Assembly: GCF_946477055.1 (NCBI RefSeq)
Contig: NZ_CAMKXG010000179.1
Coordinates: forward strand, 1-7,241
Source of the DNA: Lonsdalea britannica
GTDB taxonomy: Bacteria > Pseudomonadota > Gammaproteobacteria > Enterobacterales > Enterobacteriaceae
DNA: 7,241 nucleotides
Direction of reading: 5' to 3'
The notes under the pieces are model-generated. The model was not told the DNA's origin, ran no database searches, and was given only the letters and a program-made list of their open reading frames with translations. Below, in pieces: positions 4,899 to 7,241 of this stretch; position 1 is the stretch's first letter, and each line of letters opens with the position of its first letter. The translations under genes and the position numbers were made by a program.

Positions 4899-7154
4899 AT
4901 GAAAGATGAAAAGGATCGAAAGCCGACGAAGAGTGTCAAGTTGGACGCCTCTCAGTCAGTGAAGCCTCATCTGGCGGATACCGCACCGAACGATGCGGCG
5001 ATAAAACCGACCAGCAGTCCGACGCCTCCCGGCGTGGAGCCGATGTTTCCCGGCCAGGCCAAATCGCCTAAAAATACCAATGCTAAATTGAAACAGCTGG
5101 ATAAATACCGTACCCATCCGGAGCACGAAGCCTTGCGTACGGATCAGGGCGTTAAAATTTCAGATAACCAAAACTCGCTCAAGGCAGGCGTACGCGGTTC
5201 TACGCTGCTGGAAGATTTTATCCTCCGCGAGAAAATCACGCACTTTGACCATGAGCGTATTCCTGAACGTGTGGTGCATGCGCGCGGGGCGGCCGCGCAC
5301 GGTTATTTTCAGGTTTACGCACCGCTTTCTCGCTATACCAACGCGGAATTTCTGCAGGACCCGAAGGTGAAAACGCCGGTGTTCGTCCGTTTTTCTACCG
5401 TGCAAGGATCGCGAGGTTCGGCCGATACGGTGAGGGATATCCGCGGGTGGGCCACCAAGTTTTACACACAGGAGGGCAACTTCGATCTGGTGGGCAACAA
5501 TACGCCGATCTTCTTTATTCAGGACGCGATCAAATTCCCCGACTTCGTGCATGCGGTGAAGCCGGAGCCTCACAATGAAATTCCTCAGGGGCAGAGTGCG
5601 CACGACACCTTCTGGGACTATGTCTCCCTACAGCCGGAAACGCTGCACAATGTGACCTGGGCGATGTCGGATCGCGGTATCCCGCGCAGTTATCGCATGA
5701 TGGAAGGTTTCGGGATCCACACCTTCAAGCTGATCAACGCCGAGGGTAAATGTCACTTCGTCCGTTTCCACTGGAAGCCGGTGTATGGCGTGGCGTCGCT
5801 GATTTGGGATGAAGCCCAGCTGCTGACGGGGAGAGATCCCGATTTTCATCGTAAAGAGCTGTGGGAGGCCATTGAAGCCGGCGATTATCCGGAATATGAG
5901 CTGGGGCTGCAGATTATCCCCGAAGAGGACGAGCACAAATTCGATTTCGATATTCTCGATCCGACCAAGCTGATCCCTGAGTCTCTGGTGCCGGTGCAAC
6001 TGGTTGGGAAAATGACGCTCAATCGCAATCCAGACAACTACTTCAGCGAAACGGAACAGGTGGCGTTCTGTCCCGGCAATATTGTGCCTGGGATCGATTT
6101 TTCCGACGATCCGCTGCTGCAAGGGCGGTTGTTCTCTTATCTGGATACGCAGATTAGCCGACTGGGCGGCCCGAATTTCCACGAACTGCCGATCAACAAA
6201 CCGGTTTGTCCGTTCCATAATCATCAGCGAGACGGTATGCACCGGATGGAGATCACGGGGGCGGCGAATTACGAACCCAACTCGATTAACAACAACTGGC
6301 CGCGAGAGACCGCGCCGGCAGACGCCAACGGCGGATTTGCAACCTATCCACAGCCGCTCGACGGTCAGAAAGTTCGTCAGCGCAGCGAGTCGTTTGCCGA
6401 CTATTACTCCCAGCCTCGCCTGTTCTGGCTGAGCCAGACCGATGTGGAAAAAAATCACATCGTAGGCGCCTTCAGCTTTGAGTTAGGGAAGGTGGGGCGT
6501 CCTTGGATCCGCGAGCGCGTGGTGGATCAGCTCACCTATATCGATCACGATTTAGCGCAGAAGGTGGCGGAGAATCTGGGTATGAAACTCACCGCCAAGC
6601 AGCGTAAACATCCACTGCCTGGCGCAATCAACGGTATTACGTCGGATGAAACGCTCAGCATCTATGCGGGGAAAAAGCAGACGTTGAAGTCTCGGCAGGT
6701 GGCGATCCTCGCGGCAGACGGCGTGTGCGGCGCATCGGTCGAGAAAATCGAAAAAGCGCTGCATAAGCAGGGGATTCATACCAAAATCTTTGCGCCTCAC
6801 CTCGGCAAGATCAAAACGCTGCAAGGGCAGGAGCTGGACGTGGCGGGAACGATTGAAGGGAATCCTTCCGTTCTGGTCGATGCGGTGATAGTGCCGACCG
6901 GTCAGCAGAGCATTGAGACACTGAAGTCTGACGGCAACGCCAAATACTATCTGTTGCAGTCGTTCAAACATCTCAAGGCGATAGGACTGCAAGGGGATGC
7001 GCTGAGTCTGTATCAGGCGCTACCACTGCCTGAACCGGATGAAGGCGTGCTGATAGAAGAGGACGCCAAAAAGGTCACGGAGAAATTTATCCACGCCATG
7101 CGGGAGCATCGTGTGTGGTCGCGCGAGGCCGTCGCGCAAGCCGTTCCGAGCTAA
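4899..7154 (+). CDS. katE: Catalase HPII, large-subunit monofunctional catalase (751 aa)
   Basis: Breaks down hydrogen peroxide to water and oxygen in the cytoplasm, mainly in stationary phase; E. coli HPII is a haem-d homotetramer. The length (751 against 753) and layout match: a low-complexity N-terminal extension (1-80), the catalase core (about 85-570) and the C-terminal flavodoxin/DJ-1-like domain of large-subunit catalases (about 598-751). Visible active-site residues, one number below E. coli, are distal His127 (VVHARG), Asn200 (VGNNTPIFF), channel Asp196, Arg410 and the haem-ligand Tyr414 (RLFSY). The notable difference is Cys391 (AFCPGN) where E. coli has His392, so the His-Tyr crosslink cannot form. 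The start is fixed by AGGAGG at 4889. A sigma-S-like promoter lies at 4828 and a strong terminator at 7197, so it is a single-gene transcript. GC is higher than in the other genes here, fitting a highly expressed core-type gene. Confidence 0.97.
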   Translation: MKDEKDRKPTKSVKLDASQSVKPHLADTAPNDAAIKPTSSPTPPGVEPMFPGQAKSPKNTNAKLKQLDKYRTHPEHEALRTDQGVKISDNQNSLKAGVRGSTLLEDFILREKITHFDHERIPERVVHARGAAAHGYFQVYAPLSRYTNAEFLQDPKVKTPVFVRFSTVQGSRGSADTVRDIRGWATKFYTQEGNFDLVGNNTPIFFIQDAIKFPDFVHAVKPEPHNEIPQGQSAHDTFWDYVSLQPETLHNVTWAMSDRGIPRSYRMMEGFGIHTFKLINAEGKCHFVRFHWKPVYGVASLIWDEAQLLTGRDPDFHRKELWEAIEAGDYPEYELGLQIIPEEDEHKFDFDILDPTKLIPESLVPVQLVGKMTLNRNPDNYFSETEQVAFCPGNIVPGIDFSDDPLLQGRLFSYLDTQISRLGGPNFHELPINKPVCPFHNHQRDGMHRMEITGAANYEPNSINNNWPRETAPADANGGFATYPQPLDGQKVRQRSESFADYYSQPRLFWLSQTDVEKNHIVGAFSFELGKVGRPWIRERVVDQLTYIDHDLAQKVAENLGMKLTAKQRKHPLPGAINGITSDETLSIYAGKKQTLKSRQVAILAADGVCGASVEKIEKALHKQGIHTKIFAPHLGKIKTLQGQELDVAGTIEGNPSVLVDAVIVPTGQQSIETLKSDGNAKYYLLQSFKHLKAIGLQGDALSLYQALPLPEPDEGVLIEEDAKKVTEKFIHAMREHRVWSREAVAQAVPS

Positions 7155-7196
7155 TGAAGAGCAAGCAGTAAGTCCGCGTTCACCTTTTTCCACATC

Positions 7197-7241
7197 ACGG
7201 CTGTCCCTGTCTCGCTCACGAGAGAGGGCAGCCGTTTCTGT
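7197..7241 (+). terminator. Rho-independent terminator of katE
   Basis: ACGGCTG and CAGCCGT, then CCCT/AGGG and TCTCG/CGAGA, build a long GC-rich stem of about 16 pairs with one bulge and one mismatch around a CTCA loop, closing at 7235. The following bases TTTCTGT run to the window end. It starts about 42 bases after the katE stop. Confidence 0.85.

Noticed and set aside
5160..6992. Long minus-strand and alternate-frame open frames inside katE (up to 276 codons)
   Set aside because: They are antisense or alternate-frame shadows of a clear catalase gene with GC-rich codons.

Overview
The window reads as the end of a draft-assembly contig from a gamma-proteobacterium, most probably a member of the Enterobacterales. 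The evidence is an HPII/KatE-type large-subunit catalase of 751 residues with a sigma-S-like promoter, moderate GC in the genes, AT-rich intergenic DNA, and enterobacterial-style ribosome binding sites. A plant-associated Pectobacteriaceae genus (Brenneria, Lonsdalea, Pectobacterium, Dickeya) would fit, but that is a guess from general resemblance. The first 46 bases are not genomic: they are an Illumina Nextera P7-side adapter with its index, so genomic sequence starts at base 47.

Left part (47-1481, minus strand): a small cupin protein gene (225-587) lies downstream of an AraC-family regulator gene (663-1481). A good rho-independent terminator (175-199) follows the cupin gene. The 9-mer GTTCAAGAC occurs once upstream of each gene, which suggests that the regulator controls both itself and the cupin gene.

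Middle (1482-2719): about 1.2 kb without a convincing large gene. It is AT-rich and full of short repeated and inverted motifs: a perfect 11-bp inverted repeat, four ATCGAT sites within 121 bp, a repeated GACTATT motif and a CRP-like site. It ends in two short open frames of 50 codons each that overlap on opposite strands (2393-2545 plus, 2404-2556 minus). I recognise neither.

Right-centre (2720-4444, plus strand): a 574-residue protein with an N-terminal YcgR-like region, a PilZ domain whose c-di-GMP binding motifs are both present, and a C-terminal HD-GYP-like domain that has lost most of its metal ligands. It is probably a c-di-GMP receptor rather than a phosphodiesterase, and it is the most interesting gene here. 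Its frame is open upstream to 2546, where a single TAA separates it from the plus-strand short frame.

Right (4445-7241, plus strand): a 454-base spacer with hairpins, a terminator and a sigma-S-type promoter precedes katE (4899-7154), the stationary-phase catalase, which is followed by a strong terminator. In this KatE the position of E. coli His392, which crosslinks to the haem-ligand tyrosine, is a cysteine. The three gene blocks have separate signals and no evident common pathway; peroxide defence and c-di-GMP signalling may share stationary-phase control, but nothing in the sequence proves it. I found no CRISPR array, tRNA, rRNA or insertion sequence.
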